A stretch of 64,000 nucleotides of DNA from DATBGZ01 sp963803115 (GTDB taxonomy: Bacteria > Actinomycetota > Actinomycetes > Mycobacteriales > Micromonosporaceae). Below are positions 60,657 to 64,000 of this stretch, piece after piece (positions within the stretch are counted from its first letter, which is position 1; each line of letters starts with the position of its first letter). Where the stretch lies: contig CAWDLN010000014.1 of the NCBI GenBank assembly GCA_963803115.1, forward strand, positions 62,001-126,000, given 5' to 3'. The notes below the pieces were generated by a model. It made no database searches. It was not told the DNA's origin and was given only the letters and a program-made list of their open reading frames with translations. The position numbers and the translations under genes were made by a program.

Positions 60657-60969
60657 GAGTTCTTCCGAGGCCCGGCTCCCGGGAGCATGGACTCCACCTC
60701 CTGCGGACGACGGATAGCGACAAACGGCGCGGCGCAAGTGGAGTAGGTCCCAATCAGGACAGTTGCGTTCGCGCTGGGGCGCAGGACCGCTCGGAGGGTC
60801 CTGGTGGTCAACGCGCGACCTCAGTCCACCGACCGGCCTTCTTGCGGCGAGCCCGCTTGCGCCAGTGCATGCGAAAGCCGGCGAGCTCAACCACTTCATC
60901 CATGTCGACTCCGAAACCGTCGCCGACCATCCGATCCCCGATCCACCCCACGAGTGCCCGCTGAAGTAT
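60657..60969. other. 313-bp interval without a supported gene
   Basis: It lies between the stop of MIP-DhaL (60970) and the start of the MIP remnant. No frame resembles a known family. A short hairpin AGGACC...GGTCCT lies near 60782-60800. It probably holds the promoter of the remnant/DhaL-2 unit and the end of the fusion transcript. Confidence 0.5.
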
Positions 60970-62460
<1,491 letters not shown>

Positions 62461-62537
62461 AAATCCAGCCCACGACGCCACAACAGCGCCGCGGACCTCA
62501 CCTCCCGAGCCAACTCGTTGAATCACTCAAGAGAAGA

Positions 62538-62556
62538 TGTTCGGTTCCTCCGAACA
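62538..62556. promoter_or_regulatory. TTCGG-N5-CCGAA operator before MIP-DhaL
   Basis: TGTTCGG-TTCCT-CCGAACA is a perfect 7-bp inverted repeat 78 bp before ATG 62460. A second site with the same half-sites precedes the other MIP copy. The form is typical of IclR-family operators, and an IclR-type gene lies next to it. Confidence 0.8.
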
Positions 62557-62857
62557 ACATTTTGTGAGAGTGTCGACTTTGTTGAGCGCCCGTGTCAATA
62601 GATCTGGGGCCGAGAATCTAGTGCTGCCACCGGTACCAAGCCATTTCGCGGTCAGGGTCTCGGCCCGATCACGGCGACTACGGCGGCCAGCAAGTCGAAT
62701 CTGATTCGGCAAATCTGAACACGACTCGGCGAGTGAAGAGTCTTGCGCATCGGCATCACGGTCGAGAGGATGTCGGCGCGTTGGCCGCTGACGGCTCCGC
62801 CCCCGCCGTCGCCGGAAGTGCCTTGCGAGCTGAGGTCGTGTGCCCAAAGCCCAGCCG
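62557..62857. other. 301-bp interval without a supported gene
   Basis: It lies between the operator of MIP-DhaL and the stop of the IclR-type gene. No frame resembles a known protein. It presumably holds the end of the IclR transcript; nothing else is seen. Confidence 0.5.
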
Positions 62858-63387
62858 TTAGGCGTTCGATGACAACGCCCGAGCGGCGGCGAGTACCGCT
62901 TCGGCATCGCGCTGGTGCGACTCGTCGGATAGGAGTCGCTCGGCAGGGCCGACGATCCCGATCGCCCCAATGACACGACCGGCCCCGTCGGCGATGGGCG
63001 CAGCGATCCCGGCGTCGCCAAGCGTCGCCGCGTGGGCCTCGACCGCGTAGCCACGCAGCCGCGTTGTCGCCAACATCTGGCGCAGTCCCTCCGTGTCGAC
63101 GAGTGTGAGGCCGGTAAGGCGTCGGGCCGGAATGGCCAACAACTGCTCTCGGGCGCTCTCGTCGAGACCGGCGACGATCGCGTGCCCCAGAGCGCACGCC
63201 TGCCATGGCAACGTGCCGGCGCCGCCAAGGCCTTGGACAAGCTCGTTGGGCGGACAGCCTGGTGAACAATGTGGACATCGTTCTTCACGAGTTCCCCGAT
63301 CCAGACGGTCTCGTGCGTCTTGCGCGCCAGCATTTCGGCGTGCCACAACGACATCGCGCTCAATTCGGAACCGGCGAGTCTCGCCAC
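62858..63387 (-). pseudogene. IclR-type effector domain, no HTH, frameshifted
   Basis: GTG 63387 follows AAAGGAG and opens VARLAGSELSAMSLWHAEML, the end of the linker helix and start of the IclR effector domain, then THETVWIGELVKNDVHIVHQ. Near 63250 the frame slips: the continuation NELVQGLGGAGTLPWQACAL, ALGHAIVAGL and PIADGAGRVIGAIGIVGPAE runs one frame over and stops at 62858. One extra C in CGCCCAAC would join them (about 177 residues). No helix-turn-helix is coded before the GTG; an in-frame stop lies at about 63421. It is either a decayed glycerol-type regulator or an effector-only modulator. Confidence 0.75.
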
Positions 63388-63679
63388 GGCAGTCAGCTCC
63401 TTTATCGAAAAAATCCAATGTCACTATGTATTGCCGGCGAGGGTGAACGATGGAGCGGCTCCAACCAGTCATGTTCGGTGGGGAGGATACGACCTTCGGC
63501 GGCGTTCGCAAGCGACCAAAGCAAGACGCGCATCGTCAGCGTGCGGCCTAACACCGCGCAGCGCATCAAGCCGCGTCAAACCGGCAGTGGAGTTCATGTG
63601 CCGTGCCGGCTCTTCCACCTGATCCACGTTCGACCACTCTTGACAGCGGCGAGATCCAGGCGGAAACTCAGCGAAATAA
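63388..63679. other. 292-bp interval upstream of the IclR-type gene
   Basis: Where an IclR DNA-binding domain should be encoded, no minus-strand frame gives a helix-turn-helix. A short frame opening MNSTAGLTRLDALRGVRPHA does not resemble one. It probably contains the remains of the lost N-terminus and the promoter of the shortened gene. Confidence 0.5.
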
Positions 63680-63698
63680 CGTTCGGTCTAGCCGAACG
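63680..63698. promoter_or_regulatory. TTCGG-N5-CCGAA operator before the second MIP copy
   Basis: CGTTCGG-TCTAG-CCGAACG is a perfect 7-bp inverted repeat 77 bp before ATG 63775. Half-sites and distance match the operator before the opposite copy, although the surrounding sequence has diverged. Confidence 0.8.
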
Positions 63699-63729
63699 AC
63701 GTCTTGTTCTTAACCCGTCCTCGCCCGAA

Positions 63730-64000
63730 GGAGGTGAGGTCCGCGGCGCTGTTGTGGCGTCGTGGGCTGGATTTATGGCTGAAGTGACGTCTTCCAGGAA
63801 GCTGGCTGCGGAGTTTGTGGGTACCGCGGCGTTGGTGGTGTGCGGTCCGGGTACGGCCGCGGCCACCTTCGTGATCGCTAAGTCGACGGGCGTGCCGTTC
63901 TCGATGGCTCAGCTGGGCATCATCTCGTTCGCGTTCATGATGGTGATCATCGCGATGATCTACGCGATCGGGCATATCTCGGGGTGCCACATCAATCCGG
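63730..64000. repeat. inverted duplicate, right arm (pairs with 62235-62505)
   Basis: Identical to the reverse complement of the left arm over all 271 bp visible. Identity begins 45 bp before the ATG and continues to the last base of the window. Confidence 0.95.
63775..64000 (+). CDS. second MIP (probably MIP-DhaL) gene, cut by window end
   Basis: ATG 63775 opens the same MAEVTSSRKLAAEFVGTAAL sequence as the minus-strand fusion and is identical to it for all 75 codons visible, ending inside the first NPA motif (GCHINP). GGAGGTGAGG lies about 36 bases upstream, and an in-frame GTG at 63754 is closer to it, so the true start could be there. Whether the DhaL half is also present lies beyond the window. 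Confidence 0.88.
   Translation, partial: MAEVTSSRKLAAEFVGTAALVVCGPGTAAATFVIAKSTGVPFSMAQLGIISFAFMMVIIAMIYAIGHISGCHINP

Overview
The window is high-GC DNA with dense coding on both strands, many GTG starts and 4-base stop/start overlaps. The gene families (BsaP beside BioB, a Nur-type box, DUF1707, ECF42 and SigE-type sigma factors, WXG100-like proteins, Ig-like L,D-transpeptidases, orn next to tRNA-His) point to an actinomycete of the soil or filamentous type (Actinomycetota). I cannot fix the genus. Most of the window looks like ordinary chromosome. Accessory or decaying stretches lie at about 15-17 kb (IS110), 25-27 kb, 31-34.5 kb, 41.6-43.1 kb, 48-50 kb and 59-64 kb.

Layout. 0-9.8 kb: hydrolase, small regulators, a His-rich zinc-type exporter, a MOSC protein, tRNA-Leu, HNH nuclease, Nudix, peroxiredoxin divergent from a Nur-boxed nickel transporter, and a DsbA-like/MauE-like redox pair. 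9.8-15 kb: ECF sigma divergent from a zinc-finger anti-sigma, a CopC-CopD copper protein, a GT87 mannosyltransferase and oligoribonuclease. 15-17 kb: an IS110 element lodged between orn and tRNA-His. 17-25 kb: two L,D-transpeptidases, then an operon of ATP-grasp, alpha-E and transglutaminase proteins, and an AlkZ-like winged-helix protein. 25-31 kb: paralogous secreted/membrane proteins (one frameshifted), a SigE-type sigma with its partner, NDH-2. 31-34.5 kb: gene debris and a HEPN/MNT toxin-antitoxin pair with a 44-bp palindrome. 34.5-41.5 kb: MFS pump divergent from a TetR regulator with two perfect operators, a molybdoenzyme, and MoxR plus CoxE-type VWA proteins. 41.6-50 kb: broken clpC-like and epimerase genes, secreted metallopeptidase, FAD oxidase, GT39, and an unrecognised 528-aa protein with a hairpin-rich leader. 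50-58.9 kb: amidase, bioB-bsaP, MarR, an orphan WXG100/YbaB-like operon, and an ECF42-DGPF pair. 58.9-64 kb: a glycerol/dihydroxyacetone-type locus with three DhaL domains and MIP channel segments.

The most distinctive locus is the right end. One protein joins a complete MIP (aquaporin/glycerol-facilitator) channel to a complete DhaL kinase-type domain. Its first ~270 bp recur as an exact inverted copy running off the window end. An IclR-type effector domain lies between the two copies, and each copy is preceded by a TTCGG-N5-CCGAA palindrome. A third, collapsed MIP remnant precedes another DhaL gene. Together these suggest IclR-controlled uptake and phosphorylation of glycerol or dihydroxyacetone-like substrates, multiplied by duplication.

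Caution: several genes are broken by single-base contractions in short homopolymers (IS110 transposase, DUF4352-like, a four-TM protein, IclR-like). Some of these 'pseudogenes' may be sequencing errors, and read-level checks should come before biological interpretation.
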